Source: an uncultured Collinsella sp. (GTDB lineage Bacteria > Actinomycetota > Coriobacteriia > Coriobacteriales > Coriobacteriaceae). From it: a DNA stretch of 10,839 nt. The position numbers and the translations under genes are program-made. Shown one piece after another: positions 5,125-10,839 of this stretch (its first letter is position 1; every line of letters begins with the position of its first letter). The notes beneath the pieces were generated by a model, which was not told the origin of the DNA, searched no databases, and saw only the letters and a list, made by a program, of their open reading frames with translations. The stretch is taken from assembly GCA_905197385.1 (NCBI GenBank), contig CAJJYO010000033.1, positions 1-10,839 of the forward strand, in the 5' to 3' direction.

Positions 5125-6504
5125 ATGGATACTCAGACCCCAACATATTCCGATGACGAGCTAACCGCAGCGCTTGCCGAGCACCTGGCGTCGCTCGATC
5201 GCGACGACAGCTATCGCGTGGAGCGTGTACTTAAGCGCTCGTCCGTTGAAACAACCGAGCTCGTGTACTTTGAAGGAACCGGCGGTGGTTCGCTCGGCCC
5301 CTTTGTCCGTAAACGCATCGATGCTTCGGCTCAAATCGGCGGGGCATACGAGCGTCTGTTTGCCGCTCAACGGGCGGGCAGACGTTTTGAGCACCTGCCC
5401 AGAATCGTCGATTGTCGTCGTGTGGGCGACGATCTCAACGTGGTTATGGAATACATCGAAGGGGAGACGCTCGGGGCGCTGGTGGACCGTCTGGGAGCTA
5501 CCCCCGATTATGCGCACGAAATGTATCCTGTCCTATGCGATGCCGTGGGCGAGCTCAGTGCCGGTTTTGCAATGGCGGGGGAGACGTCGGCGTCGGTGAT
5601 CCATCGCGACCTCAAGCCGTCGAATATCATCGTGACGGGTGCGAGCTGTACGCTCGATGAGGGCCTGACGTTTTCATCGCTGGTGATTATCGACTTGGGG
5701 ATCGCGCGCGTATGGCGCGATGGCGCCGATGCCGACACCGTCAAGTTTGGCACGCGACCCTATGCGCCGCCCGAACAGTATGGGTTTGGGCAGACGAGTG
5801 TGCGCAGCGACGTCTACGCACTTGGCGCTCTGTTGTTCTTCTGCTTGACGGGAGTCGACCCTAAACCAGGGCTCGACATGCGCGAGCAATGCGAGGCGCG
5901 CGGCATTCCCACTCCACTTGCCGATGTCATCTGCATGTCGATGGCGCTTGACCCGGCCAAACGTTTTGCGAGTGCGGAAGCGTTGGGACGGGCGACGCGC
6001 GCGGCATACGATCTGAGTCGCCCCGTGCGGCCTCCTGCGCCTGCGCCTGTCCGTACTCCGGCCTCGGAGACGGTGTTGACGCCCCAAGGGCCCCGAAACC
6101 CCGCAGGGCTTCCTAGTCCCGCCGCCTCCGCTGCATGTGGTCTGCTCTCTCGCGTTCCGGAGTCTCTGGGGCGCATTTGGAATACGCTCGTCTGCTTCTC
6201 GTTGCTTGTGTTCTTTGCCGGAAGTCACTTTGCCGTCTTTCACCCCACCGGAGCAAACCAAAGTTACCCGACGTGGCTTCTCATAATCGAGTACTTTTTC
6301 TTTGTCGATGGTCTTATGGTGCTTATGCATTTTGCGCTGCTCGATAAGCGCCGTCTTCGTCGGCGATTCGCACTGCTCGACAGCTATCGCGGCAAGAAAC
6401 TCGCGAAACTCTGGCTCAAGGCATTGGGTGTGCTGCTCCTGTGCATGATCGTCATAGTCGCGGTTGCCAATGCGACCGGCGTCGTCGATACCTCCGCTAC
6501 CTAA
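5125..6504 (+). CDS. Hanks-type Ser/Thr protein kinase with C-terminal membrane anchor
   Basis: The 459-residue protein (numbered from the ATG at 5125) has a kinase domain at about 30-295. Seen: the ATP lysine in VRKRI (Lys63), the catalytic loop HRDLKPSNI (His160 to Ile168, Asp162), a DLG in place of DFG (Asp190), the activation-segment end YAPPEQYG (213-220), and SDVYALGALLFF (228-239). The nucleotide loop is irregular (GTGGGSLGPF). A Pro/Ala-rich linker (300-335) leads to three hydrophobic helices (about 352-374, 383-403, 430-449) joined by very basic loops. There is no large extracellular sensor domain such as PASTA. The start is uncertain: GTG 5095, ATG 5113, 5116 or 5125 are all in frame, and the only GGAGG (5118-5122) is too close to 5125. 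Phosphorylation targets cannot be read from the sequence. Confidence 0.88.
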   Translation: MDTQTPTYSDDELTAALAEHLASLDRDDSYRVERVLKRSSVETTELVYFEGTGGGSLGPFVRKRIDASAQIGGAYERLFAAQRAGRRFEHLPRIVDCRRVGDDLNVVMEYIEGETLGALVDRLGATPDYAHEMYPVLCDAVGELSAGFAMAGETSASVIHRDLKPSNIIVTGASCTLDEGLTFSSLVIIDLGIARVWRDGADADTVKFGTRPYAPPEQYGFGQTSVRSDVYALGALLFFCLTGVDPKPGLDMREQCEARGIPTPLADVICMSMALDPAKRFASAEALGRATRAAYDLSRPVRPPAPAPVRTPASETVLTPQGPRNPAGLPSPAASAACGLLSRVPESLGRIWNTLVCFSLLVFFAGSHFAVFHPTGANQSYPTWLLIIEYFFFVDGLMVLMHFALLDKRRLRRRFALLDSYRGKKLAKLWLKALGVLLLCMIVIVAVANATGVVDTSAT

Positions 6505-6508
6505 AAGA

Positions 6509-6531
6509 AAAGGGCCCTATTGGGGCCCTTT
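6509..6531. terminator. Bidirectional intrinsic terminator between convergent genes
   Basis: AAAGGGCCC (6509-6517), loop TATTG, GGGCCCTTT (6523-6531): a perfect 9-bp stem. On the minus strand the stem is followed by TTTTCTTTTA, a good U-tract, so it should end the 6542-7675 gene efficiently. On the plus strand only TTT follows, so termination of the kinase transcript may be weaker. It starts five bases after the kinase stop codon. Confidence 0.9.
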
Positions 6532-6541
6532 GCAGTTGCAC

Positions 6542-7675
6542 TTAGATGCGGTTCATCTGAGCGGCGACTTTGTTGTACCAGTCCTGCCACGTGGGCGGGC
6601 AGTACTTTTTGGCCGCAGCCGGGGTAAGGGTGGAGCCGTAGTTGGCGCCCAGATAGGCAACGTGAGCGGAGATGCCCTCGCTCCAGCTGCCAAAGCTGCG
6701 CCAACCGCCGCCACGTGCACTCCAGCCCCAGGCGTTGTAAGAATTGGCGCAATAAGCGCCCTTGGTGCTCTCGATGCAGGCGATGGCGGGGGACCAACGG
6801 GGATCGACACCGGTATTCCAAGCGGCGACGGCAAAGTTATAGCCCTGGCCTGCCATGGGGGAGCCGGCGAGATAATTGTCGATGCGGCTCGTCCACTCAT
6901 TAATGAACGAATCGTAATCGGAGCTACCGGTATTGGCGTTGTTCACCGTGGTGTCGATGGTGGTGTTGGCGTTGTTGGCCTGGCTGCTGGAATTGCTGCC
7001 GCTTACGCCCTCGCCCGAGAGCTTCTCGGCGGCAGCGGCCTTATCGGCCTCAAGCTTGGCAAGCTCGGCGGCATTTTCCTGCTCGGCTTTTGCCTGTGCC
7101 TCGCTGCGGAGCTGCTGGGCCTGCGCCAGCGCATCCTCGGCGTTTTTCTGCTCTGCCTCAAGCTGAGACTTGGCCTGCTGGAGCTCAGCCTTGTTCTGCT
7201 CGAGTTCGGTTTGCATGTTATTGAGCTGTTCGATCTCGTCGACGCTCGAGCTCGTGATCTGGTTGGTGTATTTGCAGGTCGTGATGAACTCACCCAGGCT
7301 CTGTGCGTTGACCAGGAAGCTCACGATGGGATTGGTGCCCTTCTGATACTTGTACAGATCGCGCATGGCGGAGCTTGCCTTGGCCTGCTGCTCGGGAAGC
7401 TTAGCCTCGATTTCCTCGATGCTTGCCTCATTGGAGTCAATCTGCTTTTGCAGGTCATCGAGTTTGGTGCGGGCGTCGTTGTAGGCGCTCGTGGCGGCTT
7501 CGATCTTCTGCTGGGCTGCGGAAAGCTGGTCCTGCGTTGCCTGCGAGGCGGCATACGCCGCAACGGGGGAGAGCATCGGCGTGGCCGTCAGCGCAACGGC
7601 GAGCGCGGCGCTCGTGATGATACGAGCCGGCGTCGACGCAATGAGCGCTGCGGTGCGATGATTCGAATGCTGCAT
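6542..7675 (-). CDS. Secreted peptidoglycan hydrolase-like protein: PcsB/CwlO-type coiled coil plus lysozyme-like domain
   Basis: This 377-residue exported protein has a signal peptide ending near residue 42 (PVAAYAAS). A long coiled coil rich in Gln, Glu and Ala spans about 43-225. Its central break, NPIVSFLVNAQSLGEFITT, resembles the hinge of PcsB/CwlO/RipC-type proteins controlled by FtsEX. A Ser/Asn/Thr-rich linker (225-255) leads to a C-terminal domain (about 256-377). There VDPRWSPAIACIESTKG (Glu302 as possible catalytic acid), NAWGWSARGGGW and a WxxGISAHVAYL-like stretch suggest a lysozyme/glucosaminidase-like fold in place of the usual NlpC/P60 or CHAP domain. I prefer the ATG at 7675, preceded by AGAGGG, over an upstream in-frame TTG at 7690. 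It probably cuts cell-wall glycan during growth or division. The enzyme class is inferred from motif pattern only. Confidence 0.8.
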   Translation of the reverse strand: MQHSNHRTAALIASTPARIITSAALAVALTATPMLSPVAAYAASQATQDQLSAAQQKIEAATSAYNDARTKLDDLQKQIDSNEASIEEIEAKLPEQQAKASSAMRDLYKYQKGTNPIVSFLVNAQSLGEFITTCKYTNQITSSSVDEIEQLNNMQTELEQNKAELQQAKSQLEAEQKNAEDALAQAQQLRSEAQAKAEQENAAELAKLEADKAAAAEKLSGEGVSGSNSSSQANNANTTIDTTVNNANTGSSDYDSFINEWTSRIDNYLAGSPMAGQGYNFAVAAWNTGVDPRWSPAIACIESTKGAYCANSYNAWGWSARGGGWRSFGSWSEGISAHVAYLGANYGSTLTPAAAKKYCPPTWQDWYNKVAAQMNRI

Positions 7676-7717
7676 CCAGTCCCTCTGCAATCAATCGTAG
7701 GTTATGGTTCGAACGGT

Positions 7718-7782
7718 ATTCTACTACTGCTTTCGACCTCAACTTGAACCTTAAAGGTTCCAAAGGGTCAAGTTGAACTTGA
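7718..7782 (-). promoter_or_regulatory. Nested palindromes and -10-like box upstream of the wall hydrolase
   Basis: TCAACTTGA (7739-7747) and TCAAGTTGA (7768-7776) form a perfect 9-bp inverted repeat. Inside it lies AACCTT-A-AAGGTT (7747-7759). The right arm is itself half of a 7+1+7 palindrome, TCAAGTT-G-AACTTGA (7768-7782). A further related TTCAACTTTAA sits at 7833-7843. On the minus strand a -10-like TAGAAT (7718-7723) would place its -35 region on the left arm. The layout looks like an operator array over the promoter of the gene starting at 7675. The regulator is unknown and the -35 is poor. Confidence 0.5.
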
Positions 7783-7875
7783 GGCTTTGGCTTTGACCTG
7801 CAGTTATGATGAATTGTTGAGAAACCATAGAGTTCAACTTTAACGTTACGGGCGCCTGTTTGAGAAGAGTTTAGG

Positions 7876-7910
7876 GCTGTAAAAGCTATCTCAACGTGGG
7901 GTTTTACAGC
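7876..7910 (-). repeat. Inverted repeat overlapping the MOSC gene stop codon
   Basis: GCTGTAAAA (7876-7884) and TTTTACAGC (7902-7910) are exact reverse complements around a 17-base loop. The outer base of one arm is the last base of the MOSC stop codon (7910-7912). On the minus strand this is a hairpin immediately after the coding region but without a following U-tract. It may act as an mRNA 3'-end stabiliser or a weak terminator. Confidence 0.6.
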
Positions 7911-8542
7911 TACAGCGCGCCCTCCTGACGAGCCTGCTCAATCTCTTCGAGGGCTTCGGCAGGGGTGAACGAACAGGTGCCATCGCCGAGCTTGACCACC
8001 TGTATGTCGTCGCCGGTATGGGCTTCTCCGCCTTGTAGCACCACGCCGAAAATGCCCTCGTGGGGAAAGATACAGTCGCCGGCGAGATAGTAGATGGCAC
8101 AGCGGGTGTGGCAGACCTTGCCGATTTGGCTGATTTCGACAAGCACCTCGCTGCCAAGCTTGAGCTGTGTGCCCAAGGGGAGCGAGAGCAGGTTGATGCC
8201 CCGGGTTGTGAAGTTCTCTCCAAAGTCACCCTTGCGCACATCGAGTCCGCGGGCCTGCGCCGTCTGGATGGACTCTGCGGCCAAAAAGGAAACCTGACGG
8301 TGCCAATGCCCGGCGTGTGCGTCGGAGGCGAGGCCAAATTGCTCTATAACGGTGTCGTGTCCATCGGCGACGGGCGACTTGCGCGTGCCCTTGTGTGCCG
8401 ACGTGTTGATCGAGACGATGCGGGCGGGTCCGTTGTAGGCGTCGTTTGCCGTGCACAGGGGAGCGGTCGCTTTCGCACGTTCTGCCAGCTCGCGCCTCGC
8501 GGCATTGAGGATGGGATTATCGGTCGGATGGTCTTGGGGCAC
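7910..8542 (-). CDS. MOSC-domain protein (molybdenum cofactor sulfurase C-terminal domain, YiiM-like)
   Basis: MOSC domains are predicted sulfur carriers or Moco-binding modules found in Moco sulfurases and in stand-alone proteins. The protein has 210 residues, with a short N-terminal extension (1-38) before the domain. Seen: DAHAGHWHRQVSFL (74-87), KGDFGENFTTRGINL (104-118), LPLGTQLKLG, KVCHTRCAI with the conserved Cys144 and Cys148, and a late HTGDDI. The start is GTG at 8542, supported by AAAGG seven bases upstream. No molybdopterin synthesis gene lies in the window, so its metabolic partner is not shown by context. The gene precedes the wall hydrolase on the same strand, but the gap of 234 bases and the hairpin at its stop argue for separate transcripts. 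Confidence 0.85.
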   Translation of the reverse strand: MPQDHPTDNPILNAARRELAERAKATAPLCTANDAYNGPARIVSINTSAHKGTRKSPVADGHDTVIEQFGLASDAHAGHWHRQVSFLAAESIQTAQARGLDVRKGDFGENFTTRGINLLSLPLGTQLKLGSEVLVEISQIGKVCHTRCAIYYLAGDCIFPHEGIFGVVLQGGEAHTGDDIQVVKLGDGTCSFTPAEALEEIEQARQEGAL

Positions 8543-8776
8543 GTGTGCGCCTTTCGCTCGAAGATGTCAATACGCTGAATCCTACAACAATGGTAGGTTC
8601 ATTGCCCATTGTCATACAACGGTGAGCGCCGTCTTCGTGCTGGCCTTCGTGCTGGACGATTACGTCGATTGCCATAGATACGGTGGAGCTTTGGGCGCCG
8701 GCGGCTTGGCACGCTAGAATAAATCAGTTGCGCAAAGACCGCCCGTTGTGTGGGCAGTTCATGATAGGAAGTTTCC
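8543..8776 (+). promoter_or_regulatory. Divergent intergenic region with ATP-grasp gene promoter
   Basis: On the plus strand, TTGGGC (8691-8696), an 18-base spacer and TAGAAT (8715-8720) form a reasonable promoter. Transcription would start near 8727, right on the palindrome TTGCGCAA (8728-8735), an operator-like position. A small hairpin GCCC/GGGC (8741-8755) follows in the leader, and AGGAAG (8766-8771) is the SD. The half nearer the MOSC gene contains a CCTAC/GTAGG hairpin (8581-8597) and a tandem 12-base repeat at 8633-8655. No convincing extra gene is present. Confidence 0.45.
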
Positions 8777-10033
8777 ATGGCATTGCAATTTACAGAGCGC
8801 GAGTTCATTCCCGTGCTGCTCGGTGGCGACATCAACGCCTATTCGGTGGCGCGCGCCTTCTACGAGGAGTACCAGGTCAAGAGTCTGGTCTTTGGCAAGT
8901 ATCAGACGGGTCCCGCGTACCGCAGCCAGATTATCGACTACACGCCCAACGTGGATATCGACACCATGCCCGTGATGCTCAAAACCGTCAACGGCATTGC
9001 CCAAGCGCATGCCGACAAGACGATTGTCCTTGTGGGCTGTGGCGATAACTATGTCGCTCTCGTGGCTCAAGCCAAGGATGCTCATGAGCTGGCGGATAAC
9101 ATCGTCGCTCCCTACGCGCCCTACAGCATGCTCGAGCAGTGCCAGAAGAAGGAGATCTTCTACGAGCTGTGCGAGAAGCATGGCGTGCCCTATCCGCACA
9201 CGTTTACCTTTACCAAGGCGATGCTTAATGCCCAGGGTGAGGCGCCTGCCGAAGTGCTCGACCAGATCGATTTTCCTTACCCGATGATTCTGAAGCCTTC
9301 TGACGGCATCATGTGGTGGCAGCACGAATTTGAGGGCCAGAAGAAGGCCTATGAGATTGCCGACCGCGCCGAGCTGGAACAGGTCATTCGCGATTCGTAT
9401 GCCAGCGGCTACACCGACGATCTGATCTTGCAGGATCGCGTGCCCGGCAACGACGAGTACATGCGCGTGCTCACTAGCTATTCCGACCGCAACGGCAAGG
9501 TGCGCATGATGTGCCTGGGCCATGTGCTGCTCGAGGAGCATCAGCCCCACGGTGTCGGCAACCATGCCTGTATCATTACCGAGCCCAACGACGAGCTCAT
9601 GGGCGGCGTGCGCAAGTTGCTCGAGGACCTTCACTTTGTGGGCTATTCCAACTTTGACGTTAAGTACGACGAGCGCGACGGCTCGTTTAAGTTCTTCGAT
9701 TTCAACACGCGCCAGGGCCGCAGCAACTACTACGTTACCAACAGCGGCTTTAACGTTGCCAAGTATGTGGTGGACGAGTATGTGTTCAACCGTCCGTTTG
9801 AGCCGGAGTTTGTGACGGCTCAGGACGAGGCCCTGTGGATGGTCGTCCCCATGGGCGTCGTCGACAAGTACGTCAAGGATCCCGAGCTGCGCGCTAAGGT
9901 GCATCGCCTGGACAAGGAAGGCAAGGGCGCCGACCCTTCGTTTATGAAGGGCGACTTTGTCTTTAACCGCTGGCTGCGCATGTGGCACACCAAGCTGCGC
10001 CACTTTAAGCTGTTCAAGACGTATTACAAGTAG
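8777..10033 (+). CDS. ATP-grasp ligase, D-aspartate ligase-like
   Basis: ATP-grasp enzymes join a carboxylate to an amine with ATP. This 418-residue protein begins with REFIPVLLGGDINAYSVAR (8-26), which resembles the start of the Enterococcus faecium D-aspartate ligase as I recall it. That enzyme adds D-Asp to the side-chain lysine of peptidoglycan precursors. Seen: YPMILKPSDG with the ATP lysine Lys173, the central ATP-grasp strands around VRMMCLGHVLLEEH (242-255), FDVKYD (293-298), and the metal-binding FFDFNTRQGRSNYY (306-319) in the place of the usual ExNxR motif. A basic C-terminal tail (about 395-418) could favour membrane contact. The SD AGGAAG is five bases from the ATG. The racemase gene 84 bases downstream fits a D-amino-acid ligase and supports the call. 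Another carboxylate substrate remains possible. Confidence 0.8.
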   Translation: MALQFTEREFIPVLLGGDINAYSVARAFYEEYQVKSLVFGKYQTGPAYRSQIIDYTPNVDIDTMPVMLKTVNGIAQAHADKTIVLVGCGDNYVALVAQAKDAHELADNIVAPYAPYSMLEQCQKKEIFYELCEKHGVPYPHTFTFTKAMLNAQGEAPAEVLDQIDFPYPMILKPSDGIMWWQHEFEGQKKAYEIADRAELEQVIRDSYASGYTDDLILQDRVPGNDEYMRVLTSYSDRNGKVRMMCLGHVLLEEHQPHGVGNHACIITEPNDELMGGVRKLLEDLHFVGYSNFDVKYDERDGSFKFFDFNTRQGRSNYYVTNSGFNVAKYVVDEYVFNRPFEPEFVTAQDEALWMVVPMGVVDKYVKDPELRAKVHRLDKEGKGADPSFMKGDFVFNRWLRMWHTKLRHFKLFKTYYK

Positions 10034-10042
10034 ATGAGCGCG

Positions 10043-10072
10043 GCGCCCGTCCGGTTTGCATCGGGCGGGCGC
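10043..10072 (+). repeat. GC-rich hairpin between ligase and racemase genes
   Basis: GCGCCCGTCCG (10043-10053) pairs with CGGGCGGGCGC (10062-10072) with one G-U pair and an 8-base loop. No T-run follows. A TATGAT -10-like box (10076-10081) and TTGCGCAA (10090-10097) come right after. The hairpin may stabilise the upstream mRNA or adjust the ratio of the two products. It is unlikely to be a full terminator. Confidence 0.6.
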
Positions 10073-10117
10073 GGGTATGATACGCGCAATTGCGCAAGCG
10101 TCACCAAGGAGGCGGCG

Positions 10118-10839
10118 ATGGAAAAGCTGGGAGTTATCGGCGGCATGGGCGCCGAGGCCACGTCGTATTACTACGACCAGGTGGTGCGTCATACGGCTGC
10201 TGCCTGCGATCAGGAACATATCGACATGGTGGTACTCTCCAAGTCGACCATGCCCGACCGCACGCTGGCCATTAAGACCGGCGAGCATGCCAAACTGCTG
10301 GCGACCATGAAAGAGTGCGCCCAGGCACTCGAGTCGCTGGGCTGTGCACACATTGCCATTCCCTGCAACACGTCACACTACTTCTATGACCAGATCCAGT
10401 CGTTTACGAAGGTGCCGATTATCCACATGCCGCGTGAGTCGGTGCGCTATGCTCTGGCCGGTGCGGTGATGGGGGAGTGCGAGTTCGACCCCAACCTGAG
10501 TATGCCGGCCGAGCCGGTGCATAAGATCGGCATCATGGGCACCGATGGCACCGTGGGCGCGGGCGTCTACGGCCGCGAATGTAAGGCTGCGGGTGTTGAG
10601 GTCGTCTATCCCAGCGAGAAACGTCAGAACGATGTGATGTCGCTTATCTACGATGATGTGAAGGCCGGACGTGAGCCCGATATGGATAAGTTCGACCGCG
10701 TGATGTGGGAGTTCGCCCGTAGCGGCTGCGACCGCGTCATTCTGGCCTGCACCGAGCTATCGGTGCTGCAAAAGTACCGAGAGATGCCCGAGATCACCCT
10801 CGACGCCATGGACGTCCTGGTGCGTGAATCCATCATCCG
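10118..10839 (+). CDS. Aspartate/glutamate racemase family protein (3' end cut off by the right edge)
   Basis: This cofactor-independent racemase uses two cysteines to interconvert L- and D-amino acids, most likely aspartate here. The frame is open to the last base, with 240 residues visible. Seen: KLGVIGGMGAEAT (3-15), the first catalytic motif IPCNTSH (Cys83) and the second LACTELS (Cys211), both intact. A segment near 114-135 (VMGECEFDPNLSMPAEPVH) looks like an insertion compared with the shorter family members. AAGGAGG (10106-10112) is a perfect SD five bases before the ATG. The adjacent ATP-grasp ligase suggests that the racemase supplies D-Asp for a peptidoglycan cross-bridge. Glutamate racemase activity (MurI type) is less likely from the MG(A/P)EAT opening, but it cannot be excluded. 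Confidence 0.88.
   Translation, partial: MEKLGVIGGMGAEATSYYYDQVVRHTAAACDQEHIDMVVLSKSTMPDRTLAIKTGEHAKLLATMKECAQALESLGCAHIAIPCNTSHYFYDQIQSFTKVPIIHMPRESVRYALAGAVMGECEFDPNLSMPAEPVHKIGIMGTDGTVGAGVYGRECKAAGVEVVYPSEKRQNDVMSLIYDDVKAGREPDMDKFDRVMWEFARSGCDRVILACTELSVLQKYREMPEITLDAMDVLVRESII

Noticed and set aside
6464..7747. 427-codon open frame on the plus strand opposite the wall hydrolase
   Set aside because: Its Leu/Gly/Val-rich sequence is the complement of the coiled-coil codons, and it crosses the terminator and overlaps the kinase end.
8451..8717. 88-codon plus-strand frame in the MOSC/ATP-grasp spacer
   Set aside because: It starts inside the MOSC gene in antisense, has no SD, and its tail comes from the tandem repeat. 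No domain was recognised.
8759..10351. 530-codon open frame on the minus strand opposite the ligase and racemase genes
   Set aside because: Long antisense frames are common in GC-rich genes. The translation is low-complexity (His/Val/Leu/Gly) without motifs, and it spans two real genes.

Overview
The window is a GC-rich, densely coded bacterial segment. The protein families and general character suggest an anaerobic gut actinobacterium of the Coriobacteriia, Collinsella-like. That placement rests on recalled protein similarity and is not proven by a marker gene here. No rRNA, tRNA, CRISPR array, insertion sequence or phage gene was seen.

Layout. (1) 1-1241, minus strand: diaminopimelate decarboxylase (lysA), with its C-terminus cut off by the left edge. 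Its leader (about 1311-1474) is a well-matched lysine riboswitch, followed by a plausible Shine-Dalgarno (SD)-masking hairpin. (2) 1620-2807, plus strand: an M20-family amidohydrolase, divergent from lysA. It could be an N-acetyl-diaminopimelate deacetylase, but this is not proven. (3) 2910-3504: a higB-higA toxin-antitoxin pair, toxin first, overlapping, with a palindromic operator candidate. (4) 3534-3857: a small membrane protein. (5) 4019-6504: a probable three-gene group of a Tat/lipobox lipoprotein of DUF4352-like appearance, a small helix-turn-helix protein, and a Ser/Thr kinase with a C-terminal three-helix membrane anchor. The ribosome-binding site of the lipoprotein lies in one arm of a perfect 14-bp inverted repeat. 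(6) 6509-6531: a bidirectional terminator between convergent genes. (7) 6542-7675, minus: a secreted protein with a PcsB/CwlO-type coiled coil and a lysozyme-like C-terminal domain. (8) 7910-8542, minus: a stand-alone MOSC-domain protein. (9) 8777-10839, plus: an ATP-grasp ligase resembling D-aspartate ligase, followed by an aspartate/glutamate racemase family gene cut off by the right edge.

How the genes fit together. Much of the window concerns the cell wall and its precursors. LysA makes lysine from meso-diaminopimelate under lysine feedback through the riboswitch. The ATP-grasp/racemase pair resembles the enterococcal pair that makes D-aspartate and attaches it to the peptidoglycan side chain. 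The secreted coiled-coil protein probably cuts or remodels peptidoglycan. The lipoprotein/HTH/kinase group looks like a signalling module of unknown input. It is the best candidate for an under-described system, together with its hairpin-controlled leader.
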